In this document: positions 10,105-20,635 of the stretch, one piece after another
How the letters are laid out: every line of letters begins with the position of its first letter
Numbering within the stretch: the stretch's first letter is position 1
DNA from: Macrotis lagotis
Taxonomy: Eukaryota > Chordata > Mammalia > Peramelemorphia > Peramelidae
NCBI RefSeq assembly: GCF_037893015.1
Contig: NC_133663.1
Location: 223,796,064-223,860,063 of the forward strand
Reading direction: 5' to 3'
DNA length: 64,000 bases
Translations under genes and position numbers: made by a program
The notes under the pieces: model-generated
Database searches by the model: none
Told to the model about the DNA's origin: nothing
Seen by the model: the letters and a program-made list of their open reading frames with translations, nothing else

Positions 10105-11101
10105 GTTCACTAGAGTCTTGTACTTGGAGATCAAACTTTCTGTTCAGCTCTGGTTGTTTCAATAGGAAAGTTTGAAAGTCCCCTGTGTCATTGAAAGTTC
10201 ATCTTTCCCCCTGAAAGATGTTCATTTTTGCTGGGCAGTTGATTCTCGGTTGTATCATATTGTAATCCCTTTGAATCCTTAATGTAGATGCTGCCAGATC
10301 CAGTGTAATCCTGACTATGGAGCCTCAGTAGTTGAATTGTTTGTTTCTGGAAGCTTTTAGAATTTTCTCTTTGATTTGGGAGTTTTGGAATTTGGCTATA
10401 ATATTCCTGGAAGTTTTTCTTTTGAGATCTCTTTCAGGAGGTAACTGGTGAATTTTGTTGTATTATTATTTATTGAAAAATGAAGTCTAGGCTCTTTTCC
10501 TGATCATGGCTTTCAGATAGCCTAATAATTTTTAAATCATTTCTTGTGGATCTATTTTCAAGGTCAGTTGTTTTTCCAATGAGATATTTCACATTTTCTT
10601 CTAATTTCTGTTTCTTTTGGTATAATTTTATTTCTTTCTGATTTCTTGAAAAATCATCAACTTCCTTTAGTTCCATTCTATATTTGAAGGAGTTCTTTTC
10701 TTCAGAGATTATTTTTACCTCCTTTTCCAGCTGGCCAATTCTGCTTTTTAAAGCATTCTTCTCCTCATTTGCCTTTTTGGTTTGCTTTTTACATTAGGAC
10801 TAAACTGGTTTTTAACATATTATTTTCTTCAGTATTTTTTTTGTATTTCTTTCCCCAAGTTGTTGATTTGATCTTTCTGCATCACTCTCATTTCTCCTCC
10901 CAATTTTTCCTCTATCTCCCTTAATTGCTTTTCAAAGTCTTTTTTGAGCTCATCCATAGTCTGAGCCCATTTTCTATTTCTCTTGGAGGTTTTGAATACA
11001 GAAGCTTCGATTTTGTCTTCATCTGAGTATGTATTTTGATCTTCCATGGAACTAAAGTAATTCTCTATGGTCAGATTCTTCTTTTTCTGTTGTTTACTCA
11101 T
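10105..11101 (-). pseudogene. HAL1/L1 ORF1p relic
   Basis: The start is the ATG at 11101, giving MSKQQKKKNLTIENYF and a Lys/Glu-rich coiled-coil region (about residues 30-150). Next come the RNA-binding core motif ENRSTRNDLKIIRLSESHD and, near 10105-10250, a C-terminal domain with a YPAKM-type block and LKQPELNRKFDLQVQDS, which aligns with the L1 ORF1p C-terminus. The frame is interrupted: there is a stop after residue 90 and at least two later frame changes. Expected length is about 330 residues. ORF1p is the trimeric RNA-binding chaperone of L1 particles; this copy cannot make it. Confidence 0.8.
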
Positions 11102-11753
11102 TTCCTCAGCCCAGGACTAATTTACAGCACTTCCAAGGCTTTGGAGTTTTTTGGGGGGGAGGGGAGACAACCCACTGGGATCTTTATTCCTCCAAGGTCT
11201 TATGCTCTCTAGCCTGTGCTTTGATATGTAGATGGCCCCTGTACTTCCCTCTGCCCTGGAGCTGTAAGGAGGAGTCCTGCTTGGCTATTTTAGTATGGAA
11301 GCCCAAACTGCAACCTGGATCTGAGTGTAGGAAAACAGCAGAGTCCTATCCCAAGGGAGAGCAGAGAAATTTCTGCAGTCTTCCCCTTACCATCTGTGGG
11401 CTTTGCTCTGGGGGTGTAGGCTACTTTCTCCAGGTTCTCACTGCAGGTTCTGTGACTGGTGCTACCTCACATCATACTCATTCTGGTGTAGCAGAATTCT
11501 CTCCCCACCCCTTCAAGTTGTTCCCAGGCTGTGCTGGGACTGGGGCTTTTTCCAGCTCCTAGTCCTGGTGAAACACATTTTCCAGGGAAGTTCTAAGTTA
11601 TCTTGGACTAGGAAAATGAATCACTCAGTCTTTCTGTAGGGTTTGCCCCTCTAAATTTTTGCTAAAGCCATAATTTGTTGCCTTTTGGAGTTTTGGGGAG
11701 AAGGAGTTCCCAGGAAATGCTGCCTTCACACCACCATCTTGGCTCCGCCTCCT
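11102..11753 (-). promoter_or_regulatory. HAL1 5' UTR with L1-like internal promoter start
   Basis: The first bases on the minus strand, ggagccaagatggtgg, match the conserved L1 5' terminus that carries a YY1-type ccaagatgg site in placental L1s. The rest is moderately GC-rich leader up to the ORF1 ATG. Its presence shows that the copy is not 5'-truncated. Current promoter activity is not implied. Confidence 0.6.
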
Positions 11754-11767
11754 GTCCTTCATTTTTG

Positions 11768-12055
11768 AAGAACACAGCATCAGGGAGGTGATGCCATGAC
11801 AAGCACATGAATTGGATTTGAGTGAGTGATGCTGGGCTAAGTCACTAGCCTCACTTTCTCCTCCAGAGACATCTGAGTAAAATGATCAGATCTGAATCAG
11901 GATGACTGGAAATGGCACTAGATGTGAGGCAATCAGGATTAAGTGACTTGCCCAGGGTCATATACAGCTAGTAAAACAAGTATCTGAGATTGGATTTGAA
12001 CTCTGTCCTCCTGTCTTCAAGGCCAGTGCTCTCTCCGTCATGCCACTCTAATTTG
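11768..12055 (-). mobile_element. Longer marsupial SINE (ccatgacatcagg type), split by HAL1
   Basis: The minus-strand SINE has its head near 12055 (cagtgctctctccgtcatgccac on the plus strand), a middle atctgaatcaggatgactgg block, and a 3' part with cagcatcagggaggtgatgc. Its last bases, up to the tgtttgtcctttc block, are on the far side of the HAL1 at about 9283-9304. The HAL1 therefore inserted into this SINE's tail and is the younger of the two. Confidence 0.75.
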
Positions 12056-12117
12056 ATAGCCTTTGCATGAATCTCAATTGAAAGTATCTCATACAAATGA
12101 GGTTCAATTTCTCTCTT

Positions 12118-12330
12118 TTTTTAACTTTAATTTATTTTATTTTTAATTTATGGAAGAAAATAAACATTGCCATAATAAAGTATAATAAAAAGACAATTGT
12201 AAGTGACACTGCAAATATACTATGAACAACTTTCTATTCCTTTATAATATACAACAAAATTATAATGTACATTTCTTTTTTCTCTTTTTTATTTTCATCC
12301 CTAGCCCCTTCTTCACAGATAGCTACTATG
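12118..12330 (-). mobile_element. L1 3' UTR fragment
   Basis: The minus strand resembles the L1 3' ends at 36115-36385 and 40690-41165. Shared blocks include the acaacttnctattcctt stretch, tagctactat and cacaaatgggcat. It is 5'-truncated and old. Confidence 0.65.
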
Positions 12331-12611
12331 AGACACAAATGGGCATAAATAAGGAACACTCAATTTATCAAAGTTTTCTTTTGACTTGTTTTCTATTGAC
12401 TTGCTGTATGTAATTTAGGTAAACAGCAACAATGACAGTAGAGGCACAATGATAATATTAATTAACAATGGTATATTTCTCTTGATTGGTGATTCTCAAC
12501 TTTCATTCTTGGGACTTTAGCAATTCTTCTTCATCTGTAGTTTTGACCCCCCCACCCTTTCTTTTCTGACCTAAGAATAGAATACATTTTAAGGATATGA
12601 CTATCTAATTT

Positions 12612-12940
12612 TCACATATTTGTGATGCAGTGGATAGAGAACCATCCTTGGAATCAGAAGGATCTGAGTTCAAATCCAGCCTCAGATACTTGACCCTTAC
12701 TAACTGTGTGACCTTGGGCAAGTCACTTAGCCCTGGTTCCTTCACATCCAGGCCATCTTCAGTGGACCTGGTTAAAATCTGGCCCTTGGATCCAGATGGT
12801 TCTGGAGGAGAAAGTAAGGCTGGTGACTTTGTGCAGCCCTTCTCACTCAAAACTAATTCACATCCTTGTCATGACATCGCCTCCCTGATGTCCTGGTCTT
12901 CCACCAGAATGAAGGACAGATATCATCATCATCATCATTT
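12612..12940 (+). mobile_element. Longer SINE with (CAT)n tail
   Basis: This is the same family as 11768-12055, on the plus strand. It has a tRNA-like head (gatgcagtggatagagaacc), gtgaccttgggcaagtcact, a unique middle (tggacctggttaaaatctgg), catgacatcgcctccctgat and ccagaatgaaggacag. It ends in a (CAT)n tail at 12921-12938. The 133-codon frame over it is an artefact of the SINE. Confidence 0.8.
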
Positions 12941-13067
12941 GTATCCTCAATACTTAACACAACGTCTAGTCCATAGTAAGTTTAATAAGCATTCTCTGTC
13001 CATTTATCTGACTAGAAAGTCATCTTTCTAAATTTGATGAACTTTGTAGTACATACATGTGTACTTA

Positions 13068-13262
13068 GCTTTTTTTATTGAACTTAACTTTTTCAGTTAA
13101 CAAAAATTTTTTCTCTCCCCAAGCTCTATTCCTCCCCCTATTTAAAAAAATCATACAACAAATATACATAGTCAAGCCAATTGCTATATGATTCATGTCC
13201 AAAAATAGGTTCAACCTTCTTCTTCTGAAGTTCTTTCCCTCTCTCTCTCTGTCAGGTTATAG
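13068..13262 (-). mobile_element. Old L1 3' end, interrupted
   Basis: The minus-strand L1 3' UTR begins at a T-rich end (tttttttattgaacttaac) and contains agtcaagccaattgc and aggttcaaccttc-type blocks. A further short piece at 13563-13609 (attgttctcctagttctgtt) seems to be the same copy after a MIR and before a younger L1. Confidence 0.55.
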
Positions 13263-13269
13263 ATAGTTT

Positions 13270-13545
13270 TCTTCATTATCAGAAGGAAGGAATGAAATAA
13301 ATGCTTGATAAGCCCCTACTATTTGCTAAGCGTTTTACAAATATTATCTCATTTGATCCTCACAACCCTGAGAAGTAGGTGGTATCATCATTCTCATTTT
13401 ACTGTTAAGGAAACTGAGGCAGACAAAACCTAAGTGACTTGCCCAGTGTCCCACTGCTAATAAGTGTCTGAGGACAGATCAGTTCTTATCTCCAGGGCCA
13501 GTTCTCTCTCCAATATCACCTGGCTATAGTGATCATAGTATGTGA
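13270..13545 (-). mobile_element. MIR-family SINE
   Basis: The minus-strand MIR pattern is clear: tatctcatttgatcctcaca, gaggcagacaaaacc, a gtgacttgcccagtgtccca block and a gtctgagg block. It is diverged and has no visible duplication. Confidence 0.75.
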
Positions 13546-13625
13546 GTCTTGAATTTATTCATTTTTACATTATTATTGTTAGAATATAAATTGTTCTCCT
13601 AGTTCTGTTTAGCAGTCTATCTTTC

Positions 13626-14041
13626 TTTTTTAATGTATTTTTATTAAAGATATTATTTGAGTTTTACAATTCCCCCCCAATCTTGCTTCCCTCCCCCCAC
13701 CCCACCCCCACAGAAAGCACTCTGTCAGTCTTTGCTTTGTTTCCATGTTGTACCTTGATCCAAATTGGGTGTGATGAGAGAGAAATCTTATCCTTAAAGA
13801 AGAGAAGTCTAAGAGGTAACAAGATCAGACAATAAGATATCTGTTTTTTTTCCTAAATTAAAGGGAATAGTCCTTGCACTTTGTTCAAACTCCACAGCTC
13901 CTTATCTGGATACAGATGGCACTCTCCTTTGCAGACAGCCCCAAATTGGTCCTGGTTGTTGCACTGATGGAATGAGCAAGTCCTTCAAGGTTGAACATCA
14001 CTCCCATGTTGCTGTTAGGGTATACAGTGTTTTTCTGGTTC
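13626..14041 (-). mobile_element. 5'-truncated L1 with target-site duplication
   Basis: On the minus strand, the last about 415 bases of an L1 cover the very end of ORF2 and the 3' UTR. The 3' end lies at about 13626. The 16-base sequence tagcagtctatctttc flanks it exactly at 13610-13625 and 14042-14057. It landed in the older L1 copy that ends near 13609. Confidence 0.9.
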
Positions 14042-14069
14042 TAGCAGTCTATCTTTCAATAATCCCTTG

Positions 14070-14315
14070 GTCTCTACTAACTCAATGAGTGACCCCATTT
14101 GGAATTTTTCTTGGCAAAGATACTGGAGTCTTTTGCCATTGTCTTCTCCAGCTCATTTTACAGATGAGGAAGCTGAGGCAAACAAGGTTAAATGATTTGT
14201 CCAGGGTCATACAGTTAGTAAGAGTCTGAGACCAGATTTGAACTCAGGAAAAAAAAAGTCTTCCTGACTCCAGACTTAGCATTCCATGAACTATGGTACC
14301 TCCTAGCTGCCCCAT
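14070..14315 (-). mobile_element. MAR1-like SINE
   Basis: The minus strand matches the marsupial CORE-type SINE with the plus-strand order ttcttggcaaagatactgg, gccattgtcttctccagctc, acagatgaggaagctgaggc, gtccagggtcatacagttag and the tRNA-like head complement near 14310. It is nearly full length. Confidence 0.8.
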
Positions 14316-14319
14316 ACTT

Positions 14320-15560
14320 GAACTAGATAAACTAGATAAAGTTGCTTCTAATATTCTGCTTGCCTAAAAGGCATCATCTGAGCTTGAGCAGTGTAGAGTG
14401 AGGAGAAACAACTATTCTCAATACCTTCCGTTGTTTGATGGTAATCTGATCTTTTCTAATTTACAAATAATCCCCAAGCTCATTTCCCTCAAACCCTTCC
14501 CCAACCCTGGCACCCACCATTCCCCACTCCCACTGCCTGCACTTGACCTTCTCTAATTTTCTCACTGCTACTCCCTCTTCTCTCTGAATTAACTTTGCTA
14601 TAACCCTGTCTCAAATTTTTTGTTTCATTTTCTCTGCCACTTACCCTGCTTCCTGAAAATATAATAATTCCTCCTGGAGCATTTTTAAGGGATTTACTAT
14701 AATGTTTACCAGGGAAAGCAACAGAAAGGATCTAAAGAGAGTAAAATTTACAAGTCACAGTATCTTATGGAAAACCAATGTTAGTCAGATGAGCTGGATT
14801 CATCTTGGTGGCCTCTCTCAAAAATAATCTTTATGATTCATACCAAGGTTGTCTTTAGGAATATCAGTTTGATTCATATCACTATCTTTCAATACTCTTA
14901 AAATAATAAGATTAATTAATAATCAGATATAAAGCCAGTTTTATTTAACACAATGTAAAATGCAGAAGAAAGTTGCTTTTGATTCTCTCAATAGAAAAAT
15001 CTTTTTTTCTAGAGACAAAAAAACAAATGAATAAATATGAATAAATAACAGCTAGTATTTCTAGAATGTTTTTGACAATGCAATTCTGATTAAGTAGGGA
15101 AAACTATTAATCTGCAAAAAGATTTTATTTGAGGAACAATATAAAGTTGCCAAGATTAAGGAACCTCATGGTTCTGGGCTCTATAACCTGGAGCCAATCT
15201 CTTTCAGTGCCGAAAAAAGTTGGTTTGTTTTTTTCCTTTCATCCCAGATCTGAATATTTTGGGCCAATTTCACAAGGGATCCGTTATAGTTGCAGTTTAT
15301 GTTAATTTCTTCCTAACTACCCTATAAATGAAACTAAAACAACTAAATAACATAAAACTTGCACAAAATGTGTATTTTTCAACATAACATGCTCCCTCAC
15401 AGAAAGAGCTAAGGTATTAGGCAGAAGAGGCAATTTCATGCCTATGGGCAAAACCAATCATCATTAGTTTAGCTAGAGGCATTTATTTCAGATGAATTTA
15501 TGAGGATAGAGTGAAAATAAGCTAAATAGAACTTCTAGTTCTCAGGAAATGGGAGGGCTA
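14320..15560. other. No gene; diverged sequence
   Basis: I see no supported feature. The sequence is AT-rich with a short C-rich stretch near 14470-14540. Confidence 0.45.
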
Positions 15561-15564
15561 GAAT

Positions 15565-15700
15565 GAATGAAGCCCATTAAGTGATAGGTACTATGCAATA
15601 GATAACTGTGATAAATTCTAGAGACACAAATACAAAATCAATGCAGTCCCTGTCCTCAAGAAGATTACATTCTAACTGGAGAAGACAAAATATACAGGGT
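15565..15700 (-). mobile_element. L2-type LINE 3' relic
   Basis: The plus-strand text is the L2 pattern in reverse: gataggtactatgcaatag, gcagtccctgtcctcaagaa and attacattctaactggag. It is old and partial. Confidence 0.6.
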
Positions 15701-16081
15701 GGAGTGTCCAGTGAAGGGAGTTATGGTCTGGAGAGTCACAAAGATGTCATGTGAAACATTAGATCTGTCCATTAATGTACTCATTCCATAGTAGCAATAG
15801 TGATCAAATTACAGTTCTCTGAGAGAAAGAGTTGAAAAAGAGGTAAATCCGTCCAAAAAACTGAAAATGACAATGGATTGGAGGTCCTAAGAGATATAAA
15901 AGAAGATTTGCTTTTTGACTTTTGGCCTAAAAGGGCCAAGAGTTTGGCAAGACAGAGAGGAAAGAGAATCCTGGGAGACAGGTACTTTAGATTCCTGGTT
16001 TCAAGACTAGTGATTATATTGCTTTGAGAAGGGAAGAAAATAGAAGAAAAAAATATGCTGTGTCCATAAAGAAATATATAT

Positions 16082-16320
16082 TGTTGTTCACTCATATCTC
16101 ACTCTATTCAGTCATATCTCACACCATTTGGAGTCTTCTTAGCTGGGGTATTGGTTTGCCATTTCCTTCTTCACTTCATTTTACAGATGATGAAGAGAGC
16201 TAAACAAGATTAAGTGACTTGACCAGCATCACACTGCTAGTAAGTGTCTGAGGTCAGATTTGAATTCAGGAAGATGAGTATTCCTGACTCCAGGTCTGAC
16301 ACTCTACACTGTAATTGCCT
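16082..16320 (-). mobile_element. MAR1-like SINE
   Basis: The plus strand shows gccatttccttcttcacttc, tttacagatgatgaagagag, aagtgacttgaccagcatca and ctgactccaggtctgacact, which is the family seen at 14070-14315. It is nearly full length and diverged. Confidence 0.75.
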
Positions 16321-16417
16321 TATGTATATGGTAGAAAATTATAAAATCAAATGGAATTCTTATTCAGATACAACTGGGACTAGATTACTTTAGAGATTAC
16401 TTCCATTTTGATATTCT

Positions 16418-16708
16418 ATGATTTTCTTAAATCAGACTTGCTACCAATCATACTTATCAACAAGCAGGAATTATATATTCAGAGCACAGTCCCATGATAT
16501 GCAAAAAACAAGAATCCCAATAACTTTTCAGGAAACTCTTAAGGAGTTCAGTTACAAATTACAAGATGGATGTAGTTGCAATTTTATAGAGGTTATGAGA
16601 GAAACTAAGACATGCATCAAAGAACTGATGGCAAAAGGGGATGCTCTCTATCAGGCAAAAAGAACTGATCAGCAAACAACAGGTGCTAAAATTGATGGCT
16701 CAAAATGA
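16418..16708 (+). other. Open frame of 96 codons, no recognised function
   Basis: The predicted peptide is hydrophilic and has a plausible helical stretch (FQETLKEFSYKLQDG, then RETKTCIKELMAKGDALYQ). It shows no domain that I recognise, no signal peptide and no membrane segment. Base composition is like the flanks. An L1 relic follows 140 bases downstream, so it could be part of an unrecognised retroelement or pseudogene, or chance. Confidence 0.2.
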
Positions 16709-16849
16709 AATTTTGCACATTGAACAGGAAGTAATTAAATAGCACCAGGGCTATATCTGATATCCCATCTCAGTCTTGCAGACTCTACTAAGTTGATGTG
16801 ACTAGCTGTCTTGAGTACTACTAAAATTCTCTTGACTTAATTTAGGAAA

Positions 16850-17165
16850 AAACCTGAGAAGTCTTGTAAAAACTCATGCAGAGTAAAGTGATAAGAACCA
16901 GGAGAACAACTCTACCATTGCTACAGCAGAGTAAAGAAAAAGAACTATGGAAGACTTAACAATCTTGATCATGGCAATGACCAACCACTCTTCCACAAGA
17001 CCTATGAATAAGTATCTTAGTCCAGGGCATGTGGGACCTAAGTTGTACCAGCTCAAGAGTTATCAAATTTTTAGCATAAGTGTTTATACCTCAGAAATGG
17101 GCAAATCAGGGCTTGATTTTGTTGTTTTATTGCTTTCCAAGACTTAATAAAGCGAAAGAAAAATA
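16850..17165 (+). mobile_element. Old L1 3' end
   Basis: Plus-strand blocks fit the L1 region just after ORF2: atgcagagtaaagtgataag, aaccaggagaaca, atggcaatgaccaaccactc and a final gacttaataaagcgaaagaa. It is 5'-truncated and strongly diverged. Confidence 0.6.
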
Positions 17166-17699
17166 TTAATAATGCAGATTAAACTTAAAAGTATATCAAA
17201 CTACACATTTCCTCCTTGAATTCCAGTTGTTAAACTTATATTAGCACACTGTTGCATAATACTTATTGTCTGACAGAGAGGTAGGAGATTCAAGGAACAG
17301 GTTGAAATGGATATTTTAACACATAGTCCAGTTGTGAATTTACTTTTCTTAATTTTGTTTATTTGATACAAAGGAGGGTTTTTGTCTCCACATGAGGATG
17401 AGGGAAGAATTTGGAAAGTATATAACAATAGAAACGCTCCCTCAAAAAATAAGAGGAAAAAAAAAAGAAAGAAAAGAGGACCATTTTTTAAAACACAAAC
17501 GAGAGCAAATTATGGTTCAGAAGAAAATATAAAGCTTTTAAATTCTGTCAAATTCATTATATCATTTTTAATGAAAACTGTACATAATAGAGACGAATAG
17601 TTTTATATAAAGTCTTCTATTTCATTACTTCCATGTAAATGCTTGTGTTTGATGAAAGACTGAATTACTTACCACCTCCCAGAAATTTGTAAACCTATT

Positions 17700-17883
17700 A
17701 TAAATCCATTTATTCATGATCATGGTGACCTACTGCAAATCACTCAACCCTGTTTGCCTCAGTTTCCTCATCTGCATAATGATCTGGAGAGGAAATTGGC
17801 AAATCACTTTAGTACCTTTGCCAAGAAAATCCCAAAAAGGGGTCACAAAGAGTTGGACATGACTGTAATGACTAAACAACAAA
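17700..17883 (+). mobile_element. MAR1-like SINE, 5'-truncated
   Basis: The copy starts in the gtgacctactgcaaatcact block and continues with gcctcagtttcctcatctgc, tttgccaagaaaatcccaaa and gggtcacaaagagttggaca. It ends in the family's actaaacaacaaaa tail. Confidence 0.85.
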
Positions 17884-18214
17884 AGTAGATTCCTTTCTTT
17901 CTCCTTCCCATTTATAAATGCTGGTGTGTTTTTTTAATGCTTCATTGTTCTTTATATCACCATCAAGGACTGGACAAAGGAGATGAAAAGTGTGGGGAAG
18001 GAGATGCATCTTATTTAACAATTCTAATCAAAATTTCAGTGGTAATAGAAACTAAGGGTGCTAGAAATGAGATTTAAGAATCATCTGTAGATTAAATTTT
18101 TCACATGGTTCCATTTAAGAATTTAGTTTCAAATCCTAACTCTAGGATTTACTAATAATTTTATCTTTTTAACTCTCAGCATCTCAATCTTAAAAAGAGC
18201 TATGCTAGACTCTG

Positions 18215-18345
18215 TCAAAGGTGTCAAACTCAAGTCCTAGCCAGTCAAAACTCACAGTGCAGCCAAAAACTGATTAAAATGTAATTATGAAATGTTTAAC
18301 AAAATAAAAATATAATTCAACATAGATACTGTGAATTTGTTGTTT
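18215..18345. mobile_element. hAT-type non-autonomous DNA transposon relic
   Basis: It opens with aaaggtgtcaaactcaagtc, and its middle reads gattaaaatgtaattatgaa followed by aatgtttaacaaaataaaaa. This is the layout of a non-autonomous hAT family whose ends read ggtgtcaaactca. Only one end is clear and no 8-bp duplication was found. Confidence 0.55.
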
Positions 18346-18349
18346 TCTA

Positions 18350-18525
18350 GATCTACAACCAGTTTGCCATTTCCTTCTCCATTCCATTTCACAGATGAGG
18401 AAACTGAGGCAAACAAGGATAAATAACTCAGGATCCCACAAAAAGTATCTAAGACTGCATTTGAACTCAGATGAATCTCACTGACTCCAAGTCCAGTACT
18501 CTCTCTACTTCCCTATCTATATAGG
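18350..18525 (-). mobile_element. MAR1-like SINE
   Basis: Plus-strand blocks are gtttgccatttccttctcca, cagatgaggaaactgaggca and tttgaactcagatgaatctc, ending in ctccaagtccagtactctct. It is partial. Confidence 0.75.
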
Positions 18526-18929
18526 GACAGTTATGATCCTTTCTGATTAAGTTTGACTGGACTTTGAAACCATCCTGTCTGGTTTCAACCAGTTCCATCA
18601 ACAAGATGTCCTTTTCAGATTAAGTTTATCACTTCTAAACTCAGCACCAAGATACCAACTCTTTTCTATCATATTAATAACCAATTACTAAATTAGGATT
18701 GAGCTTTTTCCTCTCTCTCTCTTTCCTCATTCATTTCCACCCTTTGTTGTCTCAGAAGGACATTGCTGATAGATGAGATTGACCAATTTCTCCTGGGATC
18801 TCTGGCATCCTAGATGAGACCCCACCCAATTAGAAGTCCTTACAAACAGAATCTAATCTAACTGAATTCTAGCCCCTAGGAAATGAACCCCTGTCCTTGG
18901 AATACACCATTAGAATTTAGGGTGACCAG

Positions 18930-19190
18930 TTTATGAAAGAGAAAACCACTCAGAGTGGTTTGGGTAAAGACAGATTTCTTTATTCAGATTGCTCATGATC
19001 AAGTAACTTTCTCAATAGGAAATGCTGAAGAATTTTAGCCTACTCCTCATTAATCAGGGCTGATATCACAGGGTTGCACTGATAATCAATCCCTTCTATT
19101 GGTTCCTCAGGCCTCCTAAATAAAGGGTAGGTCTTACTCTGAGAGGTCTAAATATCATAGAGAAGAGGTCTACATATCACAGGGAAAATT
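18930..19190 (-). mobile_element. Probable solo LTR (fossil)
   Basis: Read on the minus strand, a block starting near 19190 contains a polyadenylation signal (gcaatctgaataaagaaatc) at about 18975. A short U5-like part with a small hairpin (ccactctgagtgg) follows. Length is about 260 bases. No internal region is recognised, the family is unknown and both ends are approximate. Confidence 0.35.
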
Positions 19191-19384
19191 GCCAATTTCT
19201 TATTTTAAAAACTGTCAGTGTTATTTAAGAAATGAAGGATGTTTTTCTTGTTTTCTAAAAGTATGAGCCTAGATTAAAAACTAATAAACTAAGTATCAGA
19301 GCTGAACTCCCAATCACTTTTCTCATGCTGAAAAGAATTAGGATTAAGATGTTTCATTTGCAAGATTTTTGTTTCAGTAATCTT

Positions 19385-19845
19385 GCATTTATTTATTCAA
19401 TAAATATTTACTGAAAACTACACTGTGTCAGTCACTATTGTTGGTACTCTCGGGTATACAAGATTAATAAGGCAGGGTCTCTGCACCCAAGGAAGTTTGT
19501 GATACATCTCTGCTCTAAGACCAAATTAAAAAATTTATAATACCATGTCGAAAAATGACACCTGAGTTTCAATAATTAGAATACAGTGAGGGCTGTAATA
19601 AGTACCACAAGAGAAGTATAAGAGTATGGGAAATCACATACAGGGGAAAGGAGAGAGAAGAAATTTAGGAATACTTCACAGGAAAAAAAATGGCATTCAA
19701 GCAAAGTCTTAAGAGATAGGTAGGTTTTTACAAGTAAAGTAGAGGAAAGGTCATTCCAGGTAAAAGATGTAAGAGTAAAAGTAGAGAGAAAGGAAATCAT
19801 AGAACATGTCTATGGATATTGAATCCAGTTTGCCTAGAGTATAGT
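19385..19845 (-). mobile_element. L2-type LINE 3' relic, long
   Basis: The plus strand has ttcaataaatatttactgaa, a cagtcactattgttgg block and cagggtctctgcacccaagg. It then continues through aaagtcttaagagataggta and ggtcattccaggtaaaagat, which belong to the long 3' part of the L2 pattern. It is diverged. Confidence 0.55.
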
Positions 19846-19854
19846 GTGGATGAA

Positions 19855-20130
19855 AAGGAGTAATAGAAGAGAAGAAGCAAAGAAGCAGAAGCAGAAGCAG
19901 CAGGAGAAGAACAAGAAGAACACGAAGAACAAGAACAAGAAAAAGAACAAGAACAAGAAGAACAAGAAGAAGAAGAAGAAGAAGAAGCTAGAAGGAGGAG
20001 GAGGAAGAAGCAGAAGAGGAAGAAGAGAAGAAAGGGGAGGAGGAGTGGAAGGAAGAGGAGGAGGGGAAGGAGAAGGAAAAGAAAGAAGAAGAGAAGGAGA
20101 AGTAGGAGGATAAAGATAAGAGGAAGAATA
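19855..20130. repeat. Long purine-rich (GAA/GGA) tract
   Basis: About 275 bases are almost all purine on the plus strand. They grade from gaagcagaagcag and aacaagaag units into pure gaagaagaa and then aggaggagg. The Lys/Arg/Glu frame here is an artefact. Such tracts can form triplex (H-DNA) structures in principle. Confidence 0.95.
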
Positions 20131-20345
20131 AGTTATGCTTTAAGGTTTTCAAAGTACTTTTACATATGTTAACTGATCCTCATAACAACCTGCCTCTCAC
20201 TATTGCTCTTGTTATCCCCATTTTAAAGATGAGGACACTGAGACATGGAGAGGTTTAAGTTATTTGCTCACAATCTTATCAGTCCCTGAGGTAGGGTTGG
20301 AGCTCAGATATCCCTGGGTGTAAGTCCTATACTCTTTCTACTCTA
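20131..20345 (-). mobile_element. MIR-family SINE
   Basis: The minus-strand MIR pattern is caaagtacttttacatatgt, atcctcataacaacctgcct, taaagatgaggacactgaga and tatccctgggtgtaagtcct. It adjoins the purine tract, which may have grown from sequence at its end. Confidence 0.7.
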
Positions 20346-20364
20346 ATAATATTTAGCTTCCTTG

Positions 20365-20585
20365 AGAGGTGTTTGTTGTTTGGTCATCTATAATTCTTCA
20401 TGACTCCGTATGGAGTTTTCTTGGCAAAGACACTAGAGTGGTTTGTCATTTCCTTCTCTAGTGTCCCCATTTTTACATAAGAGGAACTAAGGTAATAAGT
20501 GACTTGTCCAAGATCACATAGCTAGTAAGTATCTGAGATCAGATTTCAACTTAGATCTTCCTGACTCCAGGCACAAAATCCATAG
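20365..20585 (-). mobile_element. MAR1-like SINE
   Basis: The plus strand shows gttgtttggtcatctataat, gagttttcttggcaaagaca, gtttgtcatttccttctcta and tgacttgtccaagatcacat. It is nearly full length. Confidence 0.8.
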
Positions 20586-20635
20586 ATCCAACCCCACTCA
20601 AGGCCCACAGATTACACAGTGGATTCTGAAGTGGG

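Larger units (their letters stand above)
9305..11753 (-). mobile_element. HAL1 (half-L1) LINE, apparently full length
   Basis: Read on the minus strand, the element begins at 11753 with aggaggcggagccaagatgg, the usual L1 5' start. It then has about 650 bases of 5' UTR, an L1-type ORF1 (11101 to about 10105), and about 800 bases of 3' sequence that is purine- and G-rich and ends AT-rich near 9305. There is no ORF2, which is the defining layout of HAL1 elements; these depend on L1 enzymes in trans. Near-identical flanks gtcctttcatttttg (9290-9304) and gtccttcatttttg (11754-11767) are its target-site duplication. The 3' A-tail is short or eroded. Confidence 0.8.

Noticed and set aside
12605-13031. 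133-codon plus-strand and 81-codon minus-strand frames
   Set aside because: They coincide with the longer SINE and its (CAT)n tail.
19844-20113. Lys/Arg/Glu-rich 89-codon frame
   Set aside because: It is the purine tract, with no protein features.
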